64,000 nt of DNA from CAZSLO01 sp964608025 (GCA_964608025.1 CAZSLO010000023.1:186001-250000); one strand, 5' to 3'. Shown: positions 18,572-28,570, counted from the stretch's first letter. A program made the numbers and translations. Notes: generated by a model from the sequence alone, not told the origin.

Positions 18572-18717
18572 TACAGGTAAAATTGCCTTTGAGATCATCA
18601 CAATATATGCGATTAATGAATTTGTTGGGCTATTGGATGTGATTTCAATTTGGCATGACTTCGGTGGAATTTTTAATTTTCCCACCCCTTGCCCTTCCAC
18701 TGGTTTATACTTCTGAT

Positions 18718-19683
18718 ATGTCACATTCACGAATAATCCATAGGTTTGTAGAATCGCCAGATGCCGCTACGTTAGACCAACTAGAGGCCGACGCTACCGA
18801 TATGGCCCGCAGCGCAGGACAAATTCTGATGAGGAATTTTGGATCCAAATTGACCATTCGTTATAAGGATCAAGAAGAGACCGATCCTGTCACGAATGTT
18901 GACACTGAGGTTCAGGAGAATATCCGACAGGCGATTCTAAAAAAATACCCCGATCACGGTGTTTTGGGTGAAGAAGATGAGGGTTACGAAGAGGGACCAG
19001 CCCCTGATTATGTTTGGGTACTGGATCCACTGGATGGCACTAAGAATTTCATCAATGGTCTACCCATATTTGCTAGTTCTATAGGAGTTTTACATCGAGG
19101 AGTTCCCGTTGCAGGAGCTATTTTTACGCCTTGGCCAAGTGAAAAATGTGGAGTTGTAATACACGCTAGAAAAGGCGGCGACACCTATGCTAACGATGTC
19201 CGGGTAGCTGTTTCTGGCGATCGTAAGATAAAAAATAAAAAACTAATTGCTTTACCTGAATCTTTCTCACGAATATTTCGATTTAAAAAAACTATGGCTC
19301 ACAATGGTGGTGAGATTAGAATTACCGGCAGCAGTGCTTACGAAATGGCAATGACTGCACGGGGTGTACTCCAGTACTGTTTCACCGGCGCGTATCTATG
19401 GGATGTAGCTGCGGGCGTTGTGTTGGTTAATGGGGCAGGCGGGTCGGTGATGATAGGAGAGAAGATACAAAATCCGTGGTTCTTGTCAGCACAGCGGATG
19501 CGATGGACGGAACTGAAGTCTTTTTTCCCTGATGAATATGATTTGATTAAGCTTAGACAGATGCGTGAGTGGCGATCACCTTTGGTGTCAGGAAATCGAC
19601 AGATTGCTCAATATATATCTGAGAACTTGGATCTTAAGTGGAACATAAGACGACGGCTAAGAAATATGTTGCTTAGGAAATGA
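18718..19683 (+). CDS. Inositol monophosphatase-family phosphatase
   Basis: About 321 residues. The Li-sensitive phosphatase motifs are complete: LGEEDEGY, VLDPLDGTKNF and LWDVAAGVVL bind the metals and phosphate. The core ends near residue 265; a basic tail of about 50 residues (REWRSPLV to RRRLRNMLLRK) is unusual. An upstream ATG at 18655 is in frame, but TATACT (18706-18711) ends six bases before ATG 18718. That placement implies a leaderless message starting at 18718, so I use that start. Substrate could be inositol-P, fructose-1,6-bisphosphate or PAP. Confidence 0.86.
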   Translation: MSHSRIIHRFVESPDAATLDQLEADATDMARSAGQILMRNFGSKLTIRYKDQEETDPVTNVDTEVQENIRQAILKKYPDHGVLGEEDEGYEEGPAPDYVWVLDPLDGTKNFINGLPIFASSIGVLHRGVPVAGAIFTPWPSEKCGVVIHARKGGDTYANDVRVAVSGDRKIKNKKLIALPESFSRIFRFKKTMAHNGGEIRITGSSAYEMAMTARGVLQYCFTGAYLWDVAAGVVLVNGAGGSVMIGEKIQNPWFLSAQRMRWTELKSFFPDEYDLIKLRQMREWRSPLVSGNRQIAQYISENLDLKWNIRRRLRNMLLRK

Positions 19684-19891
19684 TGCCCAGAGGGTTTATA
19701 TAGGGGATGATTGGTTAGCAATAAAACAGATGGGCTAGCTTTCCGCAATAGCATGCGGTTTTATATTTATGAACTTATAGATATATTGCATATAATTTTG
19801 GGTCTAAATTAAGATGGACCGAGTTAGCCGGAATTTTCCCCTACTCAACATCATTTATGAAAGTTGATCCAGGGAAATTATGAGAGCTGAT

Positions 19892-21952
19892 TCAGGAACT
19901 CGCTGCGGTTTCTTCTTCACGTTGCTCATGCTCACGCACAATTCTGTCTGTCAGATGTCCAGGCACTGGGTCGTAATGATCAAACTTGATAGTGAATGAT
20001 CCTCGTCCCTGAGTCTGGGACCTAAGGTCAGTAGCGTAACGTAACATTTCGGATTGAGGCGCCTCGGCTTCGACTATGGTTGTACCATCGCCTTGTGAAT
20101 TCATGCCGAGGATACGTGCACGCTTGCCATTTAGGTCACCCATAACATCTCCGGCATCTGAATCGGGCACTTTAACGTCAACGCGCATGATCGGCTCTAA
20201 GATTATTGGACTAGCTTTCTTAATACCATCGGATAATGCATGGCTTCCAGCTATCTCGAAGCTTACTCCCGAGGAGTCTACAGGGTGGAAGCTTCCATCG
20301 AAAAGTGTGGCCTTGACATCAACCACTGGATACCCTGCTATTGACCCGGAGATGAGAGCCTGTCTGCAACCCTTTTCCACCGAAGGTATATATTCTCTGG
20401 GAACCGATCCGCCAACCACCTTTTGCTCGAAATCGAACCCGTCACCTCTACCAAGGGGCTCTATATCTAAATATACATGCCCGAACTGTCCGTGTCCTCC
20501 AGACTGTTTCTTGTGGCGGTACTCTACTTGTGTTTGGGTGGTAATTGTCTCCTTGTAAGCTACCCTCGGAGTTTTTAACTCCAGTTCAACACCAAATTTC
20601 CTCTGCATTTTTTCTACTGCTACTTCGACGTGAACGTCACCTAGACCTCCTAGAAGGAGTTCTCCAGTATCGGGCTGGCGGTCTACACTGAGACTGGGAT
20701 CCTCTTCAGTGATTCTTGCCAAGGCAGTAGTTATCTTGTCGACATCGGCTTTTGATTTAGGGTATGTGGCCATTTGGTATATTGGCGTTGGGAAAGAGAA
20801 GGAAGGTATCACGAATGGTTTTCCCTTCTCGGTCAAAGTGTCACCGGTTAAGGTAGTGGATAGTTTAGCGACTGCGCCTATATCACCAGGGGCTAGATAA
20901 TCGATAGCTTCCTGATCCTTCCCGGTCAGGACGTATAATTGGCCGACACGTTCTGCTTCATCCTGGGTGGCATTCCATACCTGCTGGTCGCTCTTGAATG
21001 TTCCACTGACGATTCTGATATACGATAGTTTGCCCACGAAAGGATCCGCAGCTGTCTTGAATACTGATGCTGCAACTGGACCTCCCTTCTCAGCGGTTAG
21101 TGGTATCTCTTGGTTGGAAGAGCCGTCTTTTACAACAACTGGCTTGCCTTCTAGAGGGGATGGGAAAGCCTCGACAATTATATCCATTAGTTCCTTGGCG
21201 CCGGTCCCTGAGCCAGCTGCTCCGAACATAACTGGGACTATAGCACCAGAGGATATGCCCTTTTTTAAGCCTTGGGAGATTTCTTCTTCCGTTAGTTCTT
21301 CTCCCTCAAGATATTTTAGGGTTAGGTCGTCATCTGTTTCTACAACTGCCTCGATCAATTTCTCCCGGGCATCGTCAAATCCTGCACGAAGTTCGTCAGG
21401 TACTCCTGAAGGATCACCCAAAATATCAATAATTCCAGAAAAGCTATCTTCTGTACCTATCGGCAATTGTATTGCAAGACAACTTCGTCCAAATGCCTCT
21501 ACCAATCCATCAATCGCTACTTGATAGTTTGTATTCTCACGATCCATCTTGTTTACAAACACTATTCGAGGGAGTTCGAGTTCGTTAGCCATCTGCCACA
21601 TCTGGTGTGTACCAACTTCAACACCTGCTGAAGCATCTATGACGATGATTGCAGATTCGGCGATCCGAATTGCCGATATGACTTCTCCCCGGTAATCTGC
21701 ATATCCAGGGGTATCTATGACGTTGATCTTATGATCCTTCCATAAACATGGGAGTATCGACGTTTGAACACTATTGGAGCGTTTCTGTTCCTCGGGCTCG
21801 TAGTCGGATGTCGTTGTGCCATCGTCGGTTTTGCCTAGCCGGTTAATGATTCCGGAACCAAATAACATCGCTTCAGCCAGCATGGTTTTACCAGCTCCAC
21901 TGTGGGACATAAGAACTGTGTTACGTAGATCTTTGGTATCCGTTGTAGCCAT
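19892..21952 (-). CDS. EF-G-like translational GTPase (FusA2-type paralogue)
   Basis: 686 residues with the EF-G domain order: GTPase, beta-barrel, then domains III-V. G motifs are SHSGAGKT (16-23), DTPGYADY (80-87) and NKMD (134-137). The P-loop is SHSGAGKT rather than the AHIDAGKT of true EF-G, and YRHKKQSGGHGQFGHV plus GVSFEIAGSHA mark the EF-G-like subgroup that accompanies a canonical fusA elsewhere. Its role is unsettled (back-translocation, recycling or stress). ATG 21952 follows AGGAG with six-base spacing, which decides it over the adjacent TTG. Not next to rpsL/rpsG/tuf, as expected for a paralogue. Confidence 0.88.
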   Translation of the reverse strand: MATTDTKDLRNTVLMSHSGAGKTMLAEAMLFGSGIINRLGKTDDGTTTSDYEPEEQKRSNSVQTSILPCLWKDHKINVIDTPGYADYRGEVISAIRIAESAIIVIDASAGVEVGTHQMWQMANELELPRIVFVNKMDRENTNYQVAIDGLVEAFGRSCLAIQLPIGTEDSFSGIIDILGDPSGVPDELRAGFDDAREKLIEAVVETDDDLTLKYLEGEELTEEEISQGLKKGISSGAIVPVMFGAAGSGTGAKELMDIIVEAFPSPLEGKPVVVKDGSSNQEIPLTAEKGGPVAASVFKTAADPFVGKLSYIRIVSGTFKSDQQVWNATQDEAERVGQLYVLTGKDQEAIDYLAPGDIGAVAKLSTTLTGDTLTEKGKPFVIPSFSFPTPIYQMATYPKSKADVDKITTALARITEEDPSLSVDRQPDTGELLLGGLGDVHVEVAVEKMQRKFGVELELKTPRVAYKETITTQTQVEYRHKKQSGGHGQFGHVYLDIEPLGRGDGFDFEQKVVGGSVPREYIPSVEKGCRQALISGSIAGYPVVDVKATLFDGSFHPVDSSGVSFEIAGSHALSDGIKKASPIILEPIMRVDVKVPDSDAGDVMGDLNGKRARILGMNSQGDGTTIVEAEAPQSEMLRYATDLRSQTQGRGSFTIKFDHYDPVPGHLTDRIVREHEQREEETAASS

Positions 21953-22095
21953 CAAAAACTCCTATCCGAATATTTAATATCGGTTAATGAATTGCAATAA
22001 TAACTAGACCTTTCTTCAAATATATTCAAGGAAACTTGCCGGTTCTTGGTATCAGCTAAATATCCCTAAACAAATTGCTGTGAACATGACAAACC

Positions 22096-22188
22096 CTACC
22101 ATCCTTTTCTACGTTTGCCACACTTGGCGCAAAACACATCACGGGTAGGCGGATTTTCTTGTCCGCAGTTCTCGCATTGCCATAGCAT
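22096..22188 (-). CDS. Thirty-residue RanBP2-type zinc-finger protein
   Basis: A tiny gene: ATG 22188 is preceded by AAGGAGG eight bases upstream. The product is almost only a zinc finger: W-x-C-x2-C-x3-N-x7-C-x2-C (WQCENCGQENPPTRDVFCAK, then CGKRRKGW). That is the RanBP2 zinc-ribbon pattern, used by other family members to bind RNA or ubiquitin. A longer frame starting at 22278 exists, but the ribosome site supports the short form. A TTGACG/TACCCT promoter-like pair lies at 22248-22220. Function unknown. Confidence 0.65.
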   Translation of the reverse strand: MLWQCENCGQENPPTRDVFCAKCGKRRKGW

Positions 22189-22369
22189 CGCCAATTCCTC
22201 CTTGGGCGAATTGGCATATAGGGTAGTCAGACAATGCGAGAGCGTCAACTTTATATGTTGGGTGGCAGGGACTTGCATAGGTGATCCTAGTACAGGTAGA
22301 TTACTTTAAATAGTGGTGGATTTAGAATCAGGACCCAAACTTACGGTGTGTCCAACTGGAGGGAATTTG

Positions 22370-22639
22370 ATGCAGTTGTATTGGAGAGAAGCTCGGAAAG
22401 GACAGCGGCTTATTCTTCTGATGGATGATGGACATGAAGAAGAAGTCGGCGGTGTTCGTCAAACTAAAAGAGGCTTTGATGCCTTTGCCCAGACATTTGG
22501 ATACGATCCTGGTCGTGCGGAAAAGGGTATGCCGACCATGCAAGAAGCCAAGGATTTCGTTGAAAGCTTTAGCCCTTGGGAATTACATGGCGCTATGGAT
22601 GTCACGGTAGATACCGAGATCCGAAAAGCGTCTGGGTAG
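22370..22639 (+). CDS. Conserved-looking hypothetical protein upstream of npdG
   Basis: 89 residues, acidic, no membrane segment and no cysteine. The strong site TGGAGGG six bases before ATG 22370 fixes the start, against an in-frame GTG at 22313. It ends nine bases before the NpdG-like gene, so the two are co-transcribed and may be functionally linked. Features are YWREARKGQRLILLMDDG near the N terminus and a helical C-terminal half. I do not recognise the family. Confidence 0.65.
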   Translation: MQLYWREARKGQRLILLMDDGHEEEVGGVRQTKRGFDAFAQTFGYDPGRAEKGMPTMQEAKDFVESFSPWELHGAMDVTVDTEIRKASG

Positions 22640-22647
22640 GTCAAGGA

Positions 22648-23292
22648 ATGATCGGATTTCTTGGGGGCACCGGTCCTGAAGGTATGGGGCTTGCGCTACG
22701 ATTTGCGCTTGCGGGAGAGGATATTATTATTGGCTCTCGTGAAGTAGGTAAAGCGGGTAATGTTGCTAGGCGAATTACCGAACAAGCACCTGGATCAATG
22801 GTAGTCGGAGGACTAAATAATCAGGTTGCGGATCAGGCGGATATTGTATTCGTGACACTCCCTTACCTAGCCCAGAAACCAATTCTTCAGTGCCTGCCAT
22901 CCCAGCTTGACGACAAAATTGTTGTGGATGTAGTTGCGCCACTAAAGTTTAGCAAGGATGGCGTGTCGGCATTGTCTGTGTCAGAAGGATCAGCCGCTCT
23001 TCAAGCCCAAGAAATACTAGTCAAATCCAGAGTAGTGGCAGCGTTCCAGACAATTAGCGCGCATGATCTTCTAGATTATAACCAGAGGGTGGAATCTGAC
23101 GTTATAGTTTGCGGAGACCATGAAAAAGATAAGCTTCGTGTCATAAAATTGAGCGAGAAAATCAATGGAATTCGCGGAATTGACGGGGGCGGATTAGCTA
23201 ACTCTGGTTACGTTGAGAATATTACTGCCTTGTTATTGAACATCAATCGGAAATACAAGGCTAGGACTGCGATCAGGATTGTAGGAATATAG
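22648..23292 (+). CDS. F420-dependent NADP reductase-like protein (NpdG/Fno)
   Basis: 214 residues. The N terminus GFLGGTGPEGMGLALRFAL is the Rossmann motif typical of NpdG, which transfers hydride between reduced F420 and NADP. IIIGSREVGKA follows, where the Ser-Arg binds the NADP phosphate. VDVVAPLKF and AAFQTISAHDL match the family. ATG 22648 overlaps an AAGGA site. It implies F420 use, although no F420 biosynthesis gene is in the window. A relative acting on another substrate is possible. Confidence 0.8.
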   Translation: MIGFLGGTGPEGMGLALRFALAGEDIIIGSREVGKAGNVARRITEQAPGSMVVGGLNNQVADQADIVFVTLPYLAQKPILQCLPSQLDDKIVVDVVAPLKFSKDGVSALSVSEGSAALQAQEILVKSRVVAAFQTISAHDLLDYNQRVESDVIVCGDHEKDKLRVIKLSEKINGIRGIDGGGLANSGYVENITALLLNINRKYKARTAIRIVGI

Positions 23293-23350
23293 TTTGGACT
23301 AGAGATGTGTTTGGGAGAATGTACCCACCAGCTGGAAATGGTTTACTCAA

Positions 23351-24574
23351 ATGAAAGCCTTGATTCTTATCGCAACAGCTGGAACAACCTTGATATTGAC
23401 CAGTTTGCCAGTTACTGGATCCGATGTCGCACAAAATCAGTCAATCCGAGTTGTAGCCAAAGAACATAAAATTGTCTTTCCTGACAGATTGATATTTCGG
23501 CTACAGGCTGAATCCAACAAACCGATCACTGGAGTAGAAATTTTCTATAGGATCAGTGGAAGTTCTGTTCAAAGCTATGGATACCCCACTTTCACTCCCG
23601 GGACAAATGTGATGACTGAATTCAGCATCAAGACCTCCGGTACGAGTTACATCCCTAGTGGATTACACATCGAATATTTCTATAGAATTACTGATTCGAC
23701 TGGGAATTTACTAGAGACCGAACAGGCGTCTATTGCATATAGAGATCCTGCGTATGCTTGGCAGGAGTTGAATCACGGTGATTTGGTTGTGGTTTGGCAT
23801 GATATCAATAGGAAACATGTCGAAAAAATTGTTCTTGAGGCTGAGAAGCGGCTAGTTCAAGCCAAAGCTTTCTTTGGGATAGATAACGCTACTGAGATGA
23901 AAGCCATAATAGTTAATAATACTCGTGAAGCCCAGAGTACGTTCCCGTTTTCTAGCGATATGGCTAAGCGGAGGCATATCTTTGGCGGATTTGCTTTCGG
24001 GGAATATGGCTTGTTCATGATGCATGGTATTAATGTGGATACTATGGTTCACGAAGCCACTCACTTACTGCTCAATCAGTTAACCAATTCTAAAAGAACA
24101 CGAATGCCAGATTGGCTTAATGAAGGACTTGCTATGCAATTTGAGAGTAATCCAGGTGTACATATTGCAACCGTTAGGAATGCCGTCCTTAAAGATCGAT
24201 TACTAAAGCTTAAGAACATGGGCTCAGTACCGGGAAAGCCTCAAGATATCAGGATATTCTATGCACAGTCTTGGAGTACTGTGAATTACTTAATTGCTAA
24301 TTATGGACGTGATCGGATTAGAAGCTTGTTGACGATGATCAATTCGGGAGAGAAGGTAGAAAGAGCACTGGGATTGGTCTATGGGATCTCAATCGATGAA
24401 CTGGACATGTTATGGCGCGAACGACTGATCAATGAGGCTATCGTTGGTCCCAAGGTCGACTCAGACGATAGCAGAATCCACATTTTAATTTACGGAATGG
24501 CGGTATTAGCTATAGTTGTTACAACGTCATATGGGTTATGGCAACTGTACCGAATGTTCTTGCGATCCAACTGA
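23351..24574 (+). CDS. Membrane-anchored gluzincin peptidase (peptidase MA-like)
   Basis: 407 residues. An N-terminal signal sequence (about 1-23), an immunoglobulin-like beta domain (about 30-130) and a metallopeptidase domain follow in order. The peptidase domain has HEATH at 234-238 and the third ligand Glu258 in DWLNEGLAMQFE, the gluzincin pattern. One C-terminal helix (about 379-399) ends in a short basic tail. The catalytic part should face outside. ATG 23351 lies 58 bases after npdG on the same strand. Substrate unknown. Confidence 0.82.
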   Translation: MKALILIATAGTTLILTSLPVTGSDVAQNQSIRVVAKEHKIVFPDRLIFRLQAESNKPITGVEIFYRISGSSVQSYGYPTFTPGTNVMTEFSIKTSGTSYIPSGLHIEYFYRITDSTGNLLETEQASIAYRDPAYAWQELNHGDLVVVWHDINRKHVEKIVLEAEKRLVQAKAFFGIDNATEMKAIIVNNTREAQSTFPFSSDMAKRRHIFGGFAFGEYGLFMMHGINVDTMVHEATHLLLNQLTNSKRTRMPDWLNEGLAMQFESNPGVHIATVRNAVLKDRLLKLKNMGSVPGKPQDIRIFYAQSWSTVNYLIANYGRDRIRSLLTMINSGEKVERALGLVYGISIDELDMLWRERLINEAIVGPKVDSDDSRIHILIYGMAVLAIVVTTSYGLWQLYRMFLRSN

Positions 24575-24766
24575 ACGATTACTGACCTTTTAATAACTTA
24601 ATAGAGGATAAAGGTCCGACGATTATTGGGGAATATATGCCCCAATTGAATAGTAGAATTCTTGGCCCAACAATTTACTGACTTCGACGTGGTATTTTTC
24701 TCTACGATAATAAGATAAATATCTTTTCAACGATGACTAAGAAGCCTTAAAAGAATAAAAACCACG

Positions 24767-25894
24767 ATGTCTAAACCCGCCATTTTTGTCTATAGTGAAG
24801 ATCTCTCGAGGCATATTCTTAGTAGTACTCATCCACTTAAGCCGATAAGGTTACGAGATACGTACCAGCTTCTCAATTCATATGAAGTTTTCTCGGAATC
24901 CTCCGCATTACTCGTCGAGCCTAGAGTTGCTATGGACGATGAAATCCTTCTTTACCATACCCCTGAGTATTTAGATTGTGTCCGGAGGATTAGTAATAAC
25001 GATTACTCCGTGAACCCACTTAGATTCAGGCTCGGTACCAGCGATAACCCGATCTTTGATGGGATATATGAAGCAGCACAGTTGTCTACCGGAGCTACCA
25101 TGAAGGCTGTTGATTTGCTCTTAGATGACCAGTGTGACGTAGCCTTTAATATTTCAGGAGGACTTCACCACGCTATGCCAGGATATGCTTCTGGATTTTG
25201 CGTTTTCAATGATCCGGTCTTAGCTATCAAAGCAATGGTGAAAAGGGGCCTCAAGGTAGCCTATGTTGATATTGACTGTCACCATGGGGATGGTGTTCAG
25301 CATGCCTTTTACGATACAGACTCGGTGTTGACTATATCCATTCACGAATCTGGGGAATTTCTGTTCCCAGGGACAGGGTTCACCAATGAGACGGGGACTG
25401 GAAAAGGCCGGGGGTATTCAGTAAATCTACCCCTGTTCGTTTACACAGGCGATGATGTATATATGTGGGCTTTTGAGCAAGTGGTGCCGCCCTTGATAGA
25501 TGCATTTAAGCCCGATGTTCTTGTTTCCCAACTAGGCATAGATACTCATTTCCGTGATCCGATTACCCATTTAGCACTCACTGTTCAAGGTTTCACCAAG
25601 GCAGTAACCCATTTTGTAGATAAGACACCTAAATGGCTGGCACTTGGCGGTGGGGGTTATGATATCCAAGCAGTGGCCCGGGCTTGGGCGTCCGCATATG
25701 GTGTTATGACTGGACAGGAATTACCTGATGAAATTCACGAATCTTATTCTAATGGACGGAATGTCGTATTCCTCTCTGACAAGGATACGATAAATGATGT
25801 AGGTGCCTTCCAGAAGGACGCGAGGACATTTGCAGAGGCAAGCGTCAAGTCTATCCAGAAAGCAGTTTTCCCGACCCACAGTATATCGTCTTAG
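24767..25894 (+). CDS. AcuC-type histone deacetylase-family protein
   Basis: 375 residues of the arginase/deacetylase fold, zinc-dependent removal of acyl groups from lysines or polyamines. Catalytic His pair 134-135 (GGLHHAMPG), zinc ligands Asp168 or Asp170 and His172 in DIDCHHGDGVQ, a conserved HESGEFLFPGTG loop, and the third zinc Asp259 in LGIDTHFRDP. This subgroup includes AcuC, which deacetylates acetyl-CoA synthetase. ATG 24767. The 190 bases upstream hold a 7-bp GGGG/CCCC inverted repeat (ATTGGGG/CCCCAAT) but no clear terminator. Confidence 0.9.
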   Translation: MSKPAIFVYSEDLSRHILSSTHPLKPIRLRDTYQLLNSYEVFSESSALLVEPRVAMDDEILLYHTPEYLDCVRRISNNDYSVNPLRFRLGTSDNPIFDGIYEAAQLSTGATMKAVDLLLDDQCDVAFNISGGLHHAMPGYASGFCVFNDPVLAIKAMVKRGLKVAYVDIDCHHGDGVQHAFYDTDSVLTISIHESGEFLFPGTGFTNETGTGKGRGYSVNLPLFVYTGDDVYMWAFEQVVPPLIDAFKPDVLVSQLGIDTHFRDPITHLALTVQGFTKAVTHFVDKTPKWLALGGGGYDIQAVARAWASAYGVMTGQELPDEIHESYSNGRNVVFLSDKDTINDVGAFQKDARTFAEASVKSIQKAVFPTHSISS

Positions 25895-26073
25895 CCAAGC
25901 ACATCTGATTTTTGTAAGCGTGGCACATCGAAAATAAACTGAATCTTTGAATATAGGCCGCCGCGTTTCCTATTCACTGTGGTTGATATTTACAACAATG
26001 TACGGATTGTCATCTAGGTGATCCGATAAACGGAGCCTTTCTGGGAAGGACTCCTGAAAGCTCGTAATAGGTT

Positions 26074-27975
26074 CTAGACTTCTCGATACTCACCCTCTAC
26101 CGTGTTACTGGGATCATCTTTTCCGTCCTCGTCTTCGGTACTCGGAGGGGCAGTGTCTCCTGGACCCTCGGTCTGGCTGTAGATACTTTCGCCAACCTTC
26201 TGTACAGATGCCTGCAGAGTCTCCATTGCAGAATTGACTGCTGATATTTCCTCGCCAGTCAATGCATCACGCACGGCCTGAACGTTCGTTGTGATCTCTT
26301 CTTTTAGATCTTCTGGAATTTTATCCTCGTTTTCAGAGAGTAATTTTTCGGCTGCGTAAGTCGTGCTATCGGCTGTGTTTCGAATCTCGATCTCCTCACG
26401 TTTCTGCCTATCTTCCTCGGCATGAGATTCTGCATCTTTGACCATCTCATCGATCTCGGTATCCGATAGCCCCGAGCTGGCAGTGATAGTGATCTTCTGT
26501 TCCTTTCCGGTGCCTTTATCCTTGGCAGCTACTTCTAGAATGCCATCGGCGTTAATATCGAAAGTTACCTCGATCTGCGGAGTCCCCCGGGGCGCAGGTA
26601 ATATGCCATCGAGCATAAATCTACCGATTGTTTTATTTTCGGATGCCATGGAGCGTTCCCCTTGGAGCACGTGTACTTCAACGCTTGTCTGGCCATCGGC
26701 AGCTGTACTGAAAGTCTCTGTCTTGGCTGTCGGAATTGTAGTGTTTCTTTCTATTAATGACGTAGTAACACCTCCAAGAGTTTCGATGCCGAGAGTAAGC
26801 GGAGTAACGTCCAGTAATAGTAAGTCATCGACCTCTTTTGTTAGCACTCCCGCTTGAATCGCTGCGCCAGCTGCTACAACCTCGTCGGGATTAACCCCTT
26901 GGTGGGGCTCTTTTCCAAACAGGTCGACAACGGCTTTTTGGACCGCAGGCATACGAGTCATACCACCCACAAGGATAATTTCGTCAATATCTTTGGGAGC
27001 AATCCCTGCGTCAGTTAGAGCTTTCTTACATGGTGCTATAGAGTTTTGAACCAAGTCGCCAACTAATTGCTCCAACTTAGATCGGGACAGGGTCATGACT
27101 AGATGTTTTGGTCCAGACGCGTCAGCGGTAATAAAAGGGAGATTGATTTCCGTTTCCATCAGGGTTGTCAGTTCTACTTTGGCACGTTCTGCGGACTCTC
27201 GGAGTCGCTGTAATGCCATTCGGTCTTGCTTCAGATCAATGCCCTGTTCCTTGAGAAATTCGGCCACGATCCAGTCCATTATTCGTTGGTCAAAATCATC
27301 GCCGCCCAAATGTGTATCACCGTTGGTAGCCTTAACTTCGAAAACCCCGTCGCCAATTTGGAGAATGGTTATGTCGAATGTTCCTCCACCTAGATCGTAG
27401 ACGGCAATCTTCTGGTCGGTCTTCTTATCGAGCCCATAAGCGAGCGAGGCGGCCGTTGGTTCATTAATGATCCGCAGGATTTCGAGTCCAGCTATACGGC
27501 CGGCATCTTTAGTTGCGTTCCTTTGGCTGTCGTTAAAATAGGCTGGTACAGTGACTACGGCTTGGGATATGCTCTCGCCTAGCTTGGCCTCAGCATCTGC
27601 CTTCATCTTCTGGAGAATCATAGCTGAGATTTCAGGAGGCGCGTAGTTCTTTTCTGCCATCAGAACATGGGCATCTCCGTTGGAGTGTTTTTCGACCTTG
27701 AAAGGTACGAGTTTTATGTCACGTTGTACGTTTTCATCATCGTAACGGCGACCCATAAACCGCTTTACTGAAAATACGGTGTTGTCAGGATTAGTAACGG
27801 CCTGACGTTTTGCTGTCATGCCTACATACCGCTCTTCCGAAGTCTGATTGATTGCCACGACGGATGGGGTAGTGCGCGCGCCGTCCCCGTTTTCCAAGAC
27901 ACGAGGCTCGCCAGCTTCGATGATTGCCATACAAGAATTGGTTGTACCCAGGTCAATTCCTAGAACCTTAGGCAT
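26074..27975 (-). CDS. dnaK: Chaperone protein DnaK (Hsp70)
   Basis: 633 residues. Nucleotide-binding domain with GIDLGTTNSCMA at the N terminus, AVYDLGGGTFDITIL and ILVGGMTRMP. The substrate domain starts around residue 390 (LLLDVTPLTLGIET), followed by a helical lid and an acidic tail ending EGEYREV. ATG 27975 follows GGAG and overlaps the grpE 3' end by eight bases, so translation is coupled. No dnaJ follows; the next gene is on the other strand after about 180 bases. Folds new and stress-denatured proteins with GrpE and DnaJ. Confidence 0.98.
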   Translation of the reverse strand: MPKVLGIDLGTTNSCMAIIEAGEPRVLENGDGARTTPSVVAINQTSEERYVGMTAKRQAVTNPDNTVFSVKRFMGRRYDDENVQRDIKLVPFKVEKHSNGDAHVLMAEKNYAPPEISAMILQKMKADAEAKLGESISQAVVTVPAYFNDSQRNATKDAGRIAGLEILRIINEPTAASLAYGLDKKTDQKIAVYDLGGGTFDITILQIGDGVFEVKATNGDTHLGGDDFDQRIMDWIVAEFLKEQGIDLKQDRMALQRLRESAERAKVELTTLMETEINLPFITADASGPKHLVMTLSRSKLEQLVGDLVQNSIAPCKKALTDAGIAPKDIDEIILVGGMTRMPAVQKAVVDLFGKEPHQGVNPDEVVAAGAAIQAGVLTKEVDDLLLLDVTPLTLGIETLGGVTTSLIERNTTIPTAKTETFSTAADGQTSVEVHVLQGERSMASENKTIGRFMLDGILPAPRGTPQIEVTFDINADGILEVAAKDKGTGKEQKITITASSGLSDTEIDEMVKDAESHAEEDRQKREEIEIRNTADSTTYAAEKLLSENEDKIPEDLKEEITTNVQAVRDALTGEEISAVNSAMETLQASVQKVGESIYSQTEGPGDTAPPSTEDEDGKDDPSNTVEGEYREV

Positions 27976-28570
27976 TATTTTCTCCTTCACTTTCGTCAGA
28001 ATGTTGATTTGCTTGTTTTGCAACTACGACCTGTGCTGGTCTAAGTACCCGGTCTCGCTGCATATAACCTTCTCTAATGACTCGTATAACTTCGTCTTCA
28101 GCCGCAGAATCGGAATCTTCGTATATCAAGGCCTCAGTGTCCCGTGGGTCAAATTTTCTACCCACTGCATCTATTCTTTTCACTCCCTCAGCCTCTAACA
28201 TTGTCTGCATTCCTTTGTGTACCAACTGTAAGCCTTCAAGCCATCCTGGTGCCACAGCGTCATCTGGAATTAGAGCCATTGCCCGCTCAAAGTCATCTAT
28301 TACTGAGAGTACCTTCAAGAGTAGGCCGGTGTTGGCATTACGTCTAGTCTCTTCTATTTCGTCGGTGGCTCGTTTCCTATAGTTCATGAGATCAGCCTGG
28401 GCTCTCTGCGCGATCAGCTTGAACTGGTCTATCTCCCTTATAGCTTCAGAAAGCTGCTCGGCCAACTGGGAGTGTGCATCTGATACTTCATCCTCTACTT
28501 GCGGATATGACTCTTCCCCATTGACTATCTCCTGGTTGTCGTCCCCACTAGATTTTTCACCTTCAATCAT
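27968..28570 (-). CDS. grpE: Nucleotide exchange factor GrpE
   Basis: 200 residues: acidic disordered start, a long coiled coil (about 25-80) and a beta domain with the family signature in FDPRDTEALIYE and VIRVIREGYMQRDRVLRPAQVVVA. It releases ADP from DnaK. ATG 28570. Middle gene of hspR-grpE-dnaK, overlapping dnaK by eight bases. Confidence 0.96.
   Translation of the reverse strand: MIEGEKSSGDDNQEIVNGEESYPQVEDEVSDAHSQLAEQLSEAIREIDQFKLIAQRAQADLMNYRKRATDEIEETRRNANTGLLLKVLSVIDDFERAMALIPDDAVAPGWLEGLQLVHKGMQTMLEAEGVKRIDAVGRKFDPRDTEALIYEDSDSAAEDEVIRVIREGYMQRDRVLRPAQVVVAKQANQHSDESEGENNA

Noticed and set aside
20967..21524. 185-codon frame opposite the EF-G-like gene
   Set aside because: Antisense shadow; composition typical of reverse-complement reading, no motif.
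26838..26850. CIRCE-like half site TTAGCACTC within dnaK
   Set aside because: Only one half, inside coding sequence, with no inverted partner; HspR rather than HrcA controls this operon.
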